Made by a program: the position numbers and the translations under genes
The notes under the pieces: model-generated
What the model was told of the DNA's origin: nothing
Database searches by the model: none
Seen by the model: only the letters and a program-made list of their open reading frames with translations
Origin: Spirochaetaceae bacterium
GTDB taxonomy: Bacteria; Spirochaetota; Spirochaetia; Treponematales; Breznakiellaceae
Length of the DNA stretch: 40,169 nt
Reading direction: 5' to 3'
NCBI GenBank assembly: GCA_031256905.1
Contig: JAIRPY010000094.1
Span: 1 to 40,169, forward strand
Part shown: positions 1-9,341 of the stretch, one piece after another
How the letters are laid out: each line of letters opens with the position of its first letter
Numbering within the stretch: the stretch's first letter is position 1

Positions 1-2
1 AC

Positions 3-239
3 AAGCCCTTTAAGTTTGATTTGGACGAAAGACTGCGGATTAGGTACTTTGTGCGGAGTTATCTGCAACGGAAGGGAATTGCGGAATTCGACCGGATTGT
101 TTTGGAAATTATGCCCCTCTTGAAAAACGGCCACACCCCGGAAGATCAGACGATCAAAAGCGTCTTGGAAGACATCGCTATTCCGGTCGGCAAAGACGCC
201 TGGCAGTTAAAAAACAGCGAGTTAGCTTTACTGCAATAA
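3..239 (+). CDS. C-terminal fragment of an uncharacterised protein (5' end lies outside the window)
   Basis: Open frame runs from the window edge (KPFKFDLDERLRIRYFVRSYLQRKG...) to a stop at 239. The listed start at 21 is an internal TTG. Family not confidently recognised; possibly the tail of a DNA methylase-like protein. Confidence 0.5.
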   Translation, partial: KPFKFDLDERLRIRYFVRSYLQRKGIAEFDRIVLEIMPLLKNGHTPEDQTIKSVLEDIAIPVGKDAWQLKNSELALLQ

Positions 240-258
240 CCCCTTACCGAGAAAAAAG

Positions 259-1056
259 ATGCAGGAAAAAACAATAGAAATAATAATCGCGGATCCGGCT
301 AAAAACATCACGATTTTTGTCCTGAGTCCCGTGGAAGACCGGGCAGAAACGGCAAAACGGATTCTCGCGGACCGGTCCCTTGGGGCAGAGCAGGTGGGGT
401 TTGTCATTCCCCCGAAAAGCCCCGAAGATCTATGGCGGCTTGAAATGATGGGCGGCGAGTTCTGCGGCAACGCCGCTCGGAGTTTCGGGCTGTGGGCGGC
501 CCGGAACGCCGGACTTTCCGGACCCGCGGAAGTCTCCATCGGAATCAGCGGCCTGGCAAGCCCTCTGGGAACCCGGGTTCATGCGGAAAAGGGCATCGCC
601 GAAGTAGCAATCCCCGGTCCCTATCGCCAGGAAGTTCTCAATTTCCAGGGGCAGACTTTGCGAGCCTATCGATTCGACGGCATCACCCACGTCATAGCCC
701 CCATTCCCCCGGACGAAAAAACGTTTTTCGGGATCAAAAAGGAATTTGAAAAAAAGTTCGGGCAAGATAAAGCATTGGGAGTGATGTTCTACGATCAATC
801 CAAAGGATTTATGGTCCCCGGCGTATACGTGTACGGCACAAATTCCCTGATTTTTGAATCGAGTTGCGGTTCGGGCTCCGGGGCTTTGGGAATATGGCTG
901 AGCGAAGATCTGCCGGCCGGCGAAGCCTCTTGGAATATAGCCCAACCCGGCGGATGTATCGAAACGAGAGTGTTAAAAGAGCAGGGCTTGGTCCGGGAAG
1001 TTTTTATCGGCGGGCGGGTAATCCTCAGCGAACCGATGCGTATCGGCGTAAAATAA
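259..1056 (+). CDS. DapF-superfamily two-cysteine epimerase, CntK-like (histidine racemase type)
   Basis: Two catalytic Cys motifs (GGEFCGNAARS and ESSCGSGSGALG), plus EQVGF, GVMFYD and QPGGCI segments that resemble Staphylococcus CntK more than canonical DapF. Confidence 0.75.
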   Translation: MQEKTIEIIIADPAKNITIFVLSPVEDRAETAKRILADRSLGAEQVGFVIPPKSPEDLWRLEMMGGEFCGNAARSFGLWAARNAGLSGPAEVSIGISGLASPLGTRVHAEKGIAEVAIPGPYRQEVLNFQGQTLRAYRFDGITHVIAPIPPDEKTFFGIKKEFEKKFGQDKALGVMFYDQSKGFMVPGVYVYGTNSLIFESSCGSGSGALGIWLSEDLPAGEASWNIAQPGGCIETRVLKEQGLVREVFIGGRVILSEPMRIGVK

Positions 1057-1059
1057 AAT

Positions 1060-1132
1060 TAGCGGCAATTGGACTTGAACCAATGACCTAACGGATATGA
1101 GCCGTTTGCTCTGCCAACTGAGCTATACCGCC
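1060..1132 (-). tRNA. tRNA-Met (anticodon CAT)
   Basis: Reverse complement GGCGGTATAGCTCAGTTGGCAGAGCAAACGGCTCATATCCGTTAGGTCATTGGTTCAAGTCCAATTGCCGCTA folds as a cloverleaf with a 7-bp acceptor stem, AACGG/CCGTT anticodon stem and CTCATAT loop. A CAT anticodon could also be tRNA-Ile2. Confidence 0.93.
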
Positions 1133-1291
1133 ACTATTTTTTGAATATACTAAATCGAACATTTTTTGTCAATCTTTTACACCCAAGTTTTTTACTTTTT
1201 TCTTCTTCTTTTCTCTCTTCTTTTCCCCTTCTTTTTTCCCTTCTTGCCCCCCTTTTTTCCCCTTTTTTACTTTGACCTGCTCGCTGGCGGG

Positions 1292-2647
1292 TTAGGCTGA
1301 CAAAGCCGCTACCGCCGCGCCGAACAGGGAGGCCTGTTCCACCGGAACTATCGTATAAGATCGGGGCTTTTGGGCGTTCAGCATACTATGCAGATAGGAT
1401 TCGAGGGCGGTTCTCATCCCTTTGTACCGCATAAACGTGGTGCCTTCCACCGCGATGCGGATCGGCGCGAAGGGGTTGAAGCTCTGGGTGCGTTCGGCCG
1501 CGGCGGCCACCATGGCGGCGGAAAAAAGTCCGGCCCGTTCGGTAAGGATCGAAACGAGATACGCGCAGGAAGCCAGGGCATTTTCCTCGTCGGGCCCGAA
1601 AAGCGCGGCTATGTTCCCTTCTCCCGAAAGGGGCGAGTACATAAAATCGTTTAAGTCCTTGGTCTGCAAGGTGTTCCAGGTTAAAAATTCATCGGCCCTT
1701 TTAAATTTGAGCAGACCGTCTTGGACCGCTTGTTTGAGGATATGCAGAGTCAGGGGACCCAGATACGCGCCGGCCACGCTTTTTTCAAGGGTATATTTTC
1801 CCGGGGTTTTGGTGGCGGCGTCGTATTCCTTATCCAGAACGCCCATGTAGCGGTGCGCGAAGGTGCCGGTTTCGCAGACCACGATTTGCGGCGCGGTTTC
1901 CGAAGCGAAGCCTATTTTGGGAATACTGACTTCGGGGTACGCGGTATTGACGCCGGTCCCCAAGATAAAACCGATTACCGGACCTCCCGGTAGGGCGTAG
2001 CGGTCTTTTCCGCGTAATTCCCCCCGGGCGGGGAGGTCTGCAAGCCCAAAAAGCAGAGTCGCCGCAGTATCGTTAAGCAGGACGATGCGTTCCGGGATTT
2101 TTTTTACGTTTCTGCGTTTGAGGGCTTCCCGCAGGCCCTGTCCTATGGCTTTTCCTAGGACCTCCGGGGCGTCAATTTCTTTGCTGAAGGTGATGAGGAT
2201 CCCGTCCGCTTCTTTGGTGATGTCCATGTGATACGAAAAGGTGAAGCCTATACCCGGAACATCCGGGGCTTTTTCGAGGAGCGGCGCGGTCAGTCCGGCG
2301 ATTTGATCGAAGAATTGTTCGGCCGTTACTCTGCCTTGGGTGCCGGGCATGGGGGCTTTTTGGGTATGTTGAGCAACCGCTTTTCCGGATTCGTCAAAGC
2401 TGACCAGAGCGGCGCGGAGGTTAGTGCCTCCCGCGTCGAGGGCGATGACGGTTTTCCCCTGAGGAACCCGCCCGATAGGGCTGATATAGGCCGGAATCAT
2501 GGGAAGACTGGACGATTGTCCCCGCAGGCCCCGTTCCATATCGATGAGGGTATCCTTCACCAAACCGATGGGGTCGATTCGGTCATAATGAAAACCGTAA
2601 TATCGGGCGAATTCAGATAATTCATTTGGATTAAAAGATGCATTCAT
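1292..2647 (-). CDS. Hexokinase
   Basis: Protein contains IALDAGGTNLRAALVSF, GFTFSYHMD, LLNDTAATLL and GFILGTGVNTAY, the hexokinase-family phosphate and sugar motifs. Start placed at ATG 2647 (MNASFNPNELS) rather than the longer ORF start at 2689. Confidence 0.9.
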   Translation of the reverse strand: MNASFNPNELSEFARYYGFHYDRIDPIGLVKDTLIDMERGLRGQSSSLPMIPAYISPIGRVPQGKTVIALDAGGTNLRAALVSFDESGKAVAQHTQKAPMPGTQGRVTAEQFFDQIAGLTAPLLEKAPDVPGIGFTFSYHMDITKEADGILITFSKEIDAPEVLGKAIGQGLREALKRRNVKKIPERIVLLNDTAATLLFGLADLPARGELRGKDRYALPGGPVIGFILGTGVNTAYPEVSIPKIGFASETAPQIVVCETGTFAHRYMGVLDKEYDAATKTPGKYTLEKSVAGAYLGPLTLHILKQAVQDGLLKFKRADEFLTWNTLQTKDLNDFMYSPLSGEGNIAALFGPDEENALASCAYLVSILTERAGLFSAAMVAAAAERTQSFNPFAPIRIAVEGTTFMRYKGMRTALESYLHSMLNAQKPRSYTIVPVEQASLFGAAVAALSA

Positions 2648-2682
2648 AAAATCAAAATACCCTAATCCGCCGGATGGATCAA
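2648..2682 (-). promoter_or_regulatory. Predicted hexokinase promoter, leaderless arrangement
   Basis: On the minus strand: TTGATC (2682-2677), 17 nt, TATTTT (2659-2654), GATTTT, then ATG at 2647. No SD possible. Confidence 0.55.
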
Positions 2683-2736
2683 GTATCAATCCGGAGCCTC
2701 ATGGGCGATGGGCCGAAAAAAATATATATTAAAAGC

Positions 2737-3207
2737 ATGGAAATGAATCATTTTGACGAAGCCGGCAACGCTATTATGGTAGATGTTTCCGGCAAAGATA
2801 TAACAGCCCGAAGGGCCATAGCGAAGGGGCATATCACAGCGGGAGAAGAAACCTTGCAGGCGGTTCGCGGCGGCGGCTCGGCTAAGGGCGACGTGCTGGG
2901 CGCGGCTCGGATTGCGGGCATTCTGGCGGCGAAACGTACCGCCGAGCTGATCCCCCTCTGCCATCCTCTCAGCTTTGACGCTTGTTCCATCGATTTTGAA
3001 ATTCTGGACGGGCGCATTGAAGCGGTCTGCACAGTAAAACTGTCGGGCCGAACCGGTGTGGAAATGGAAGCCCTTACCGGGGTATCCATCGCTTTACTTA
3101 CTATATATGATATGTGCAAAGCGATGGATCGGGGGATGGTTATCGGCGGAATCCGGCTGTGGGAAAAGCGGGGCGGAAAAAGCGGCGTTTTCATTCGCCC
3201 CGAATAG
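2737..3207 (+). CDS. moaC: Cyclic pyranopterin monophosphate synthase (MoaC)
   Basis: [71 protein letters not shown] and GGKSG match MoaC. Start moved to ATG 2737, directly after TATATT-N6. Confidence 0.93.
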   Translation: MEMNHFDEAGNAIMVDVSGKDITARRAIAKGHITAGEETLQAVRGGGSAKGDVLGAARIAGILAAKRTAELIPLCHPLSFDACSIDFEILDGRIEAVCTVKLSGRTGVEMEALTGVSIALLTIYDMCKAMDRGMVIGGIRLWEKRGGKSGVFIRPE

Positions 3208-3227
3208 CCGGGCTTGATATTGGCGGG

Positions 3228-4802
3228 TTACAGAAATCCCCGGCTGGTGAGAAAGGCCTTAGCCGCGGTTTCAGGTTTTTGCTTTAGCACATCTACCTGA
3301 TAATTCATTTCCCGCATGGCCTTTTCATCGATTTGTCCGGCGAGAAGTTCGAAGATTTCCGGGAGTTCCGGGAAGGTTTTGAGGAGTTCCGGTTTTACCA
3401 GAGGAATTGCGTCATACGGAGGAAAGTGCTGAAGATCGTCTTCCAGTATGACGAGATCGAATTCCGCCAGAAGTCCGTCGGTGGAAAACGCGTCAATGAC
3501 GTCGCTTTGACGGTTAATAAGCGCGGTGTATCGGGGAACGCCGTCCATCCCAATGACCTCTTTAAACCGCAGGTTATACCGGGTTTCAAGGCCGGGGAGC
3601 CCGTCAAAGCGATTCATGAATTCCATCGTAGGAGTCATAATAAGCCCGGAGCTGACCTTCGCCAAATCCGAAATACTGGCGAGCTGATACTTTTCCGCGG
3701 TGTCCCGCCGTACCGCCAGCGCGTAGGTATTGTTAAAACCCAGCGCGGGAAACATTTGGAGGCCGTATTTTTCAGCAAATTCTTTTTTGACGAATTCGTA
3801 TATTTCGGTTTTGCTCAAATACGCGGACTGTCCCAAAATACTGCTGTACGCGGTGCCGAGATATTCTACATACATATTAATTTCATTTTTTTTCAGAGCT
3901 TCAAAAATAATTTGCGTGCCTCCGAGATCAAACAGTCTTACTACTTGTATATCGGTTTTGGCTTCGATGAGCTGTCCGTAGAGTTCGCTCATGAGATTTT
4001 GTTCGGTGTAATCTTTTGCGCCGAGGATAAGAGTTTTTTCAGCTTGCGGTTTTTTTGAAACGGCCATGCCCGCCATAAATCCGGCAACGCACAATCCGGC
4101 GGCGGCTAATCCGATGCGGCGTTGCATAAGAATCTTCCGGATGCGCATTTTATCGAGGGATTGTATATCCTTACGAAAGGCTATGGGCGATACGAATCCT
4201 TCGATGCGGGCTGTGAGAAAATCGATGCCGAGAGAAAGCAGACACGCCGGAATCGCGCCGGAAAGAATTTGCGCGGTATTGACGGTACGGATGCCGGAAT
4301 ACACAAGATAGCCCAAACCGCCCGCGCCGATAAAGGCCGCGATGGTTACTAATCCTACCGCCGCCACCGCAGAGATTCGCACTCCGGCCATGATAACCGG
4401 TAACGCGAGAGGCAGTTTTACTTTCAGCAGGATCTGCCGGGATGTCATGCCTATGCCCGTTGCGGCTTCGACGATGTCCTGGGAAATAGAATCCAAGCCG
4501 GTAACGGTATTTTTGATGATGGGAAGCAGAGAATATACCACCGCCATAAATATCGCAGGCCGGGTTCCGATGCCGAGAAAAGGAATCAGGAATCCGAGAA
4601 GCGCGAGACTCGGTAAAGCCTGTACGATATTCGCTAAACCTAATATAAAGGGCCGAAGTTTTTTCATGTAACTAACCGCGATGCCCAGGGGAACGCCAAT
4701 CGCCGTGGACAGTAACACGGCAAGCACCGTAAGCCGGCAGTGTTCTATAAGAAAACGAAGGATTTCAGCGCGATTTTGCGCCATATACTGGAGTATATAC
4801 AT
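3228..4802 (-). CDS. Glycine betaine/choline-type ABC transporter, permease fused to substrate-binding domain
   Basis: N-terminal binding-protein-dependent permease (IVQALPSLALLGFLIPFLGIGTRPAI, FIGAGGLGYLVYSGI) followed by an OpuAC-type periplasmic domain (LILGAKDYTEQNLMSELYGQLIEA...). Confidence 0.9.
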   Translation of the reverse strand: MYILQYMAQNRAEILRFLIEHCRLTVLAVLLSTAIGVPLGIAVSYMKKLRPFILGLANIVQALPSLALLGFLIPFLGIGTRPAIFMAVVYSLLPIIKNTVTGLDSISQDIVEAATGIGMTSRQILLKVKLPLALPVIMAGVRISAVAAVGLVTIAAFIGAGGLGYLVYSGIRTVNTAQILSGAIPACLLSLGIDFLTARIEGFVSPIAFRKDIQSLDKMRIRKILMQRRIGLAAAGLCVAGFMAGMAVSKKPQAEKTLILGAKDYTEQNLMSELYGQLIEAKTDIQVVRLFDLGGTQIIFEALKKNEINMYVEYLGTAYSSILGQSAYLSKTEIYEFVKKEFAEKYGLQMFPALGFNNTYALAVRRDTAEKYQLASISDLAKVSSGLIMTPTMEFMNRFDGLPGLETRYNLRFKEVIGMDGVPRYTALINRQSDVIDAFSTDGLLAEFDLVILEDDLQHFPPYDAIPLVKPELLKTFPELPEIFELLAGQIDEKAMREMNYQVDVLKQKPETAAKAFLTSRGFL

Positions 4803-5929
4803 TATTGATCCACATATCTTTTGCTGAGAGCCGTCACGAGACTGCTTTTGGTGATAATGCCCGCGAGTTTTCCATCTTCTTCGATTACCGGCGCGGAAGA
4901 AACGTTCCGCTGTTTCATCTGCCGGAGAACGTCTAAAATAGAATCCTGCGCTTTGGCGGCGTATATATTTCTGTGCAGAATCTGGGCCGCCGGCTTATGG
5001 TAATCCGGAGCGTCTTCGACATCCTCCGAGTATACCGCTCCCTCAAGTTTATTCTCGTCATCCACGATAAGAATACTGTCGACGCTACGGAACCGCATGG
5101 TTTCCAGGCAACGCAGAAGAGAACAGTTTTTGTGCGTCGAGACAGGATTTATGAGCATAATATCTTCCGCCCGAATGAGTTCAGGAGTCGTCCAAATACG
5201 ATGTTTTCCCACGAATTTAGCCGTAAAACCGTCTACCGGATTTTTCAGTATTTTTTCCGGCGCGTCGTATTGCAGAATTTCGCCTTGGTAAAGGATGCAG
5301 ATTCGATCCGCGAGCTTTATCGCTTCGTCCATATCATGGGTAACGAAGACCACCGTTTTTCTGAGCTTGCTTTGAAGCCGTAACAGCTCGTCCTGAAGCT
5401 GTTCTCTTGTGATCGGGTCTAACGCGGAAAAGGGTTCATCCATCAAGATAATTTCCGGATCCCGGGCGAAAGCCCGGGCAACCCCAACTCGCTGTTGCTG
5501 GCCTCCGGAAAGTTGCGCCGGATACCGATCAAGAAAAACCTCCGGATGCAATCCTACCATTTCAAGAAGTTCCGCGTTTTTTTGCAGTATTTTCTTCCGC
5601 TCCGCTTTTTTCTTCGCCCCTCCCAAAGAAGAAACTATTTCGATGTTCTGCCGGATAGTCAAATGGGGAAAAAGCCCGACCGATTGAATCACATAACCGA
5701 TATTGCGGCGCAAACGATACACGTTTTTTGTTTTTATATCTTCGCCGCGGATGCAAATACTCCCAGATGTAGGCTCTAAAAGCCGGTTTATCATCTTGAG
5801 AACCGTAGTTTTCCCGCATCCCGAAGGACCTATCAAAACAGCGATTTCATTTTCATGAACATCAAAGGTTATGCCTCTGATTACATCCTGCTGTTTATAT
5901 TTTTTTACCACACCCTTGAACTGTATCAC
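4802..5929 (-). CDS. Glycine betaine/proline-type ABC transporter ATP-binding protein with CBS domains
   Basis: Walker A GPSGCGKTTVLK, signature LSGGQQQRVGVARA, Walker B IILMDEPFSALDP; two C-terminal CBS motifs. GTG start; stop adjoins the permease start. Confidence 0.92.
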   Translation of the reverse strand: MIQFKGVVKKYKQQDVIRGITFDVHENEIAVLIGPSGCGKTTVLKMINRLLEPTSGSICIRGEDIKTKNVYRLRRNIGYVIQSVGLFPHLTIRQNIEIVSSLGGAKKKAERKKILQKNAELLEMVGLHPEVFLDRYPAQLSGGQQQRVGVARAFARDPEIILMDEPFSALDPITREQLQDELLRLQSKLRKTVVFVTHDMDEAIKLADRICILYQGEILQYDAPEKILKNPVDGFTAKFVGKHRIWTTPELIRAEDIMLINPVSTHKNCSLLRCLETMRFRSVDSILIVDDENKLEGAVYSEDVEDAPDYHKPAAQILHRNIYAAKAQDSILDVLRQMKQRNVSSAPVIEEDGKLAGIITKSSLVTALSKRYVDQ

Positions 5930-5997
5930 TAATGTTAATAGTGCTGAAAAAGAAGATAAAGATCCAATATTTTTTTAATCTTTTTTGAAAAAAACTC

Positions 5998-6639
5998 TTA
6001 AACTTTTAAAAGTTCTAAAAGGTGACAAACTTCTTCCACGCCGTCCACCACGACGCCTCCCATGCCAAGGCGGAGACCCGGCGCGACATCGAGATCCCGG
6101 CGGTCGCCGACCGCAAGACACTCCTCCAAAGGCGCGCCGCAGAGCCGCACAGCCTCCAGAAAGGGCTCAACAGCAGGCTTTGACACAAAACACGTATCCA
6201 ACCCAACTACCCCGGTAAAACAATCTTCCACACCCAAAACCGCCAACGTCTTCCGGGCCACCAGAACCGGATTGTTGGTAACTACCGCCAGCTTCGCCTT
6301 ACAACGCAGTAACGCTGTCTGCAGCGCGGTATCGGCTTTGAGAAAATCCGCCGGCTCGTAGAGTTCTTCCCGCCAGCGGATACTCTCCGCAATGGAAATT
6401 CCAAAAGCCTTGAAGGTATTGCCCAAACTTATCTGCCGGCCCCCATGAGTTTCAGCCCATTCAGCGCGATATTCGGCAATCTCCCGTTTCATCGCCTCCA
6501 AAGGCGCGCCCCGAACCTCCGCAAGCCGCTGGATAGACGCATCAATCTGAAATCGCAGATACTCCGGATGAGTATACAACGTGCCATCCATGTCAAAAAT
6601 AATGGCGGATATTTTTTCAGGTCTTTTACAGATTTGCAC
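5998..6639 (-). CDS. HAD-superfamily hydrolase
   Basis: IIFDMDGTLYTHPEYL, VVTNNP and CLAVGDRRDLDV motifs. Confidence 0.85.
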   Translation of the reverse strand: MQICKRPEKISAIIFDMDGTLYTHPEYLRFQIDASIQRLAEVRGAPLEAMKREIAEYRAEWAETHGGRQISLGNTFKAFGISIAESIRWREELYEPADFLKADTALQTALLRCKAKLAVVTNNPVLVARKTLAVLGVEDCFTGVVGLDTCFVSKPAVEPFLEAVRLCGAPLEECLAVGDRRDLDVAPGLRLGMGGVVVDGVEEVCHLLELLKV

Positions 6640-8017
6640 TTTTTCCCTTAGATTTTTTATCAGAAAAATCTTTCAAAAAATCTCGGTCCTGGCAATAAAC
6701 CCGATACGCTTCAGCGTACTGAGCCCGTCTCTGGGGGTCCGGGACGTACCGCCGGCGGATCCGAATCAGGCGATCCGCGGCTTCCCCAAAACTTCCCGCT
6801 TCTCCCAGGGCCATCGTTCCTAACACCGCAGACCCTGCAAGTTCGCCATCCCGTATCTCCGGAATCAGCAGAGTACAGCCGGTAATATCCGCCTTAAGCT
6901 GATTCCACCGCGCATTCCGGCCCTGCCCGCCGGAAACCCGCATCTCTTCAATTGGAAACCCGGATTTCTCAAAAATATCGAGAACCCCTCGGGTCATAAA
7001 GCCGAGAGCTTCCAAAAGACCCCGGCCTAAGGCGGAGGTATGCAGAATATTTTTTCCAAAAAAACCGATTTTAGGAAAGAAACGGACCTTTTCGGAAGAT
7101 AAGGTTTCGTCCGAAGGAATAAGGTTCTCCAAAATTTCCTCGTAAGACCGCCGAACCTGCCCCGTGAGAACCCGATACTGCTCGAAAAGCCGCCCGGAAT
7201 CCGGTATAACCCCGCCGATATTCCACAAACCCCTTTCCAAATGGGGCAAAACCCGTAATTCTTGGCTTTTGAGGTAGCCTTCGGCGCAGAGGTTTAGGCC
7301 CTCCGACGTTCCCGCCCGATTGCAAACCCTTCCGGGTTTGATCGCGCCCACTCCCAGGAGGGACATAATGAAATCCGGGCCGCCTGCGAGGATGGGTATT
7401 TCCGGCGGAAGGCCGTAACGCTCCCCGGCGGACGGCGAAACTTTGCCAATCCTCGTTCCCAATTGCGCAAAAGGCGGAAATTTTTCCCGATCCAGCCCGG
7501 CCGAAAGGCATTGTTCTTCATCCCAATAATACGGAACATAGGCCTCGGACGGCAAAACCGTAACCGGGTCCGCTCCAAGTTTGAAGGAAAGCCATTCCTG
7601 GGCGGAGAAAAGATACCGAGTCTGGGCGTATGCTTCGGGCTTATTCTGCAAAAACCAGAGGGCTTGGGGAAGAAAAAAGGACCGAGGCTTGGGCAGAGCC
7701 GCTAGAGAGGCTAGTCTTTCGGTCCCGGAAGGCTCCGGCGAAAGGACCGGATCGTACCAGTGCAGAGGGTCCAGGGCCTGATCCTGATTCGTAACCGGCA
7801 CGAAGGTAGGACCGTTTCCGGAAATGCAAACCGCCTTCGGAGGACTGGTCCGGGGAAGCCTTTGGACCGCCTTGAGAAGCGCGGTTTCCCAGTCCGATGC
7901 CTGAATCCGCCCCGGCGATGGATAAATCTCCCGGGCAAAAGCCAGCTCCCTTCCATAGGTATCGATAATCCCAACTTTCAGAGACGACGTGCCGATATCC
8001 GCGCAAAAAATGGTCAT
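6626..8017 (-). CDS. FGGY-family carbohydrate kinase (xylulokinase-like)
   Basis: ADIGTSSLKVGIID N-terminus, RAGTSEGLN, RVSGGQGRNARWNQLKADITG and GTMALGEAG motifs typical of FGGY kinases. Confidence 0.87.
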   Translation of the reverse strand: MTIFCADIGTSSLKVGIIDTYGRELAFAREIYPSPGRIQASDWETALLKAVQRLPRTSPPKAVCISGNGPTFVPVTNQDQALDPLHWYDPVLSPEPSGTERLASLAALPKPRSFFLPQALWFLQNKPEAYAQTRYLFSAQEWLSFKLGADPVTVLPSEAYVPYYWDEEQCLSAGLDREKFPPFAQLGTRIGKVSPSAGERYGLPPEIPILAGGPDFIMSLLGVGAIKPGRVCNRAGTSEGLNLCAEGYLKSQELRVLPHLERGLWNIGGVIPDSGRLFEQYRVLTGQVRRSYEEILENLIPSDETLSSEKVRFFPKIGFFGKNILHTSALGRGLLEALGFMTRGVLDIFEKSGFPIEEMRVSGGQGRNARWNQLKADITGCTLLIPEIRDGELAGSAVLGTMALGEAGSFGEAADRLIRIRRRYVPDPQRRAQYAEAYRVYCQDRDFLKDFSDKKSKGKSANL

Positions 8018-9252
8018 TCCGGAAGCCCTGAAAATAATTTGACGATAATATCCCGGTTATCCAAAAGGGAACTGAGAGAAAGGCCCTGGTGCAATCGGGA
8101 TATAGTTTGGGCAAAGAGTTTTGTGATATTCACGTTGATATACCATTCCCGTTTGAGCACTTCTTCATGGTAAATCGCGTTGGTGCCGATAATCCGGTAA
8201 AAAAAGCCCTGAATATAGGCTTCATCGAAGTATGAAATCGCATTTCCCGAAAACAAAGGCAGGCTGATGGCGGCTAATACTTTGCCCGCGCCCTGTTCTT
8301 TCAAAAATTGCATGGCTTTAAGCAAGGTTCCTCCGGTTCCAAGCATATCATCCGCCATAAGTACGGTTTTACCCTTTACATTACCCAGCAGTTTCAGTTC
8401 TCCGATGTTGTTATCCATTGCGTCTTTGGACACTCGGGAATAATCTCGTTCTTTGTAGAGTAAAGCCAAGGGCTTCTTGAGAGCTGTGGCGTAGAATTTA
8501 TTACGGTCCACCGCGCCGGTATCCGGGGAGACCACGACAAAATCGTCGTTGAGGATCCCCGGAATTTGAGAAAGGGTCCGGATAATCTGATAACTGGCAT
8601 GAAGATTTTCAACCCGCATATAATTAAAGGCGTTGCCGATTTCCCTGGAATGAATATCCAAAGTGATGATGCGGTTTACCCCGAGGGATTCCAGAATTTT
8701 TCCGACCCGGCTGGCGGTAAGGCCCTCCCGGCCCTTTTTTTTGTGTTGCCGCGCGTAGGGGTAGACTGGGATGACCAAGGTGACTCGGTCCGCGCCGGCT
8801 TGTTTTACCGCGTCTACGGTAACGAAGAGGGTCATGAGGTGGTCGTTTATGGAAAGCACCTTTTTGAGTTCTCCTTCGTTAAAGGCGACGGGGTAGCGGT
8901 TTTCGACATCTTGGATGATGTAGACGTCCTTTCCTCGGATGGATTCGAGGATTTCCGCTTTTATTTCGCCGTTGGCGAAGAGGGAGAATCGGGCGGGGAC
9001 CTTAAACCGGGGGCATCGGAAGCCGGCGGTTTTATCGGAGCTCCGGTGAACCGGACTGAGGGCATCGCTGATAAAATTGATCTGTTGGGCCGCGGCCGTG
9101 GGGTCCATCGCGTATTGAACCGCCAATTCCGCGGTCCTGGCTTCAAAGTGATGACGGTATCCTCGCCGCAGATGGGTTGTAACTTCATCTGCGAAAACTT
9201 CGCCGCCGGGGCAGGCTATTACGGCAAGATTCGCCGGAGTGGAATAGTTCAT
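8014..9252 (-). CDS. prs: Ribose-phosphate pyrophosphokinase (PRPP synthetase)
   Basis: FANGEIKAEI, VIPVYPYARQHKK, ITLDIHSREI, DFVVVSPDTGAVDR and TVLMADDMLGTGGTL (PRPP motif). Confidence 0.88.
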   Translation of the reverse strand: MNYSTPANLAVIACPGGEVFADEVTTHLRRGYRHHFEARTAELAVQYAMDPTAAAQQINFISDALSPVHRSSDKTAGFRCPRFKVPARFSLFANGEIKAEILESIRGKDVYIIQDVENRYPVAFNEGELKKVLSINDHLMTLFVTVDAVKQAGADRVTLVIPVYPYARQHKKKGREGLTASRVGKILESLGVNRIITLDIHSREIGNAFNYMRVENLHASYQIIRTLSQIPGILNDDFVVVSPDTGAVDRNKFYATALKKPLALLYKERDYSRVSKDAMDNNIGELKLLGNVKGKTVLMADDMLGTGGTLLKAMQFLKEQGAGKVLAAISLPLFSGNAISYFDEAYIQGFFYRIIGTNAIYHEEVLKREWYINVNITKLFAQTISRLHQGLSLSSLLDNRDIIVKLFSGLPE

Positions 9253-9291
9253 GGGTTACATCGCTATAGCGCATTCCCTAAAAATATGCAA
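9253..9291 (-). promoter_or_regulatory. Predicted prs promoter with a very short leader
   Basis: Minus strand TTGCAT (9291-9286), 17 nt, TATAGC (9268-9263), GATGTAACCC, ATG 9252. No SD. Confidence 0.5.
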
Positions 9292-9306
9292 GCCCCAAGC
9301 CTAGAC

Positions 9307-9341
9307 TTGACAAATCCTTCAGAGTCCGTTTATTTTTCAGT
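9307..9341 (+). promoter_or_regulatory. Predicted CDF-transporter promoter, leaderless arrangement
   Basis: TTGACA (9307-9312), 17 nt, TTATTT (9330-9335), ttcagt, ATG 9342 (or 18 nt to TATTTT, N5). No SD. Confidence 0.55.

Noticed and set aside
3228-4802. Permease-binding-protein fusion as a novel architecture
   Set aside because: Permease/substrate-binding fusions are well known in betaine/choline ABC systems (ProWX/OpuABC types).
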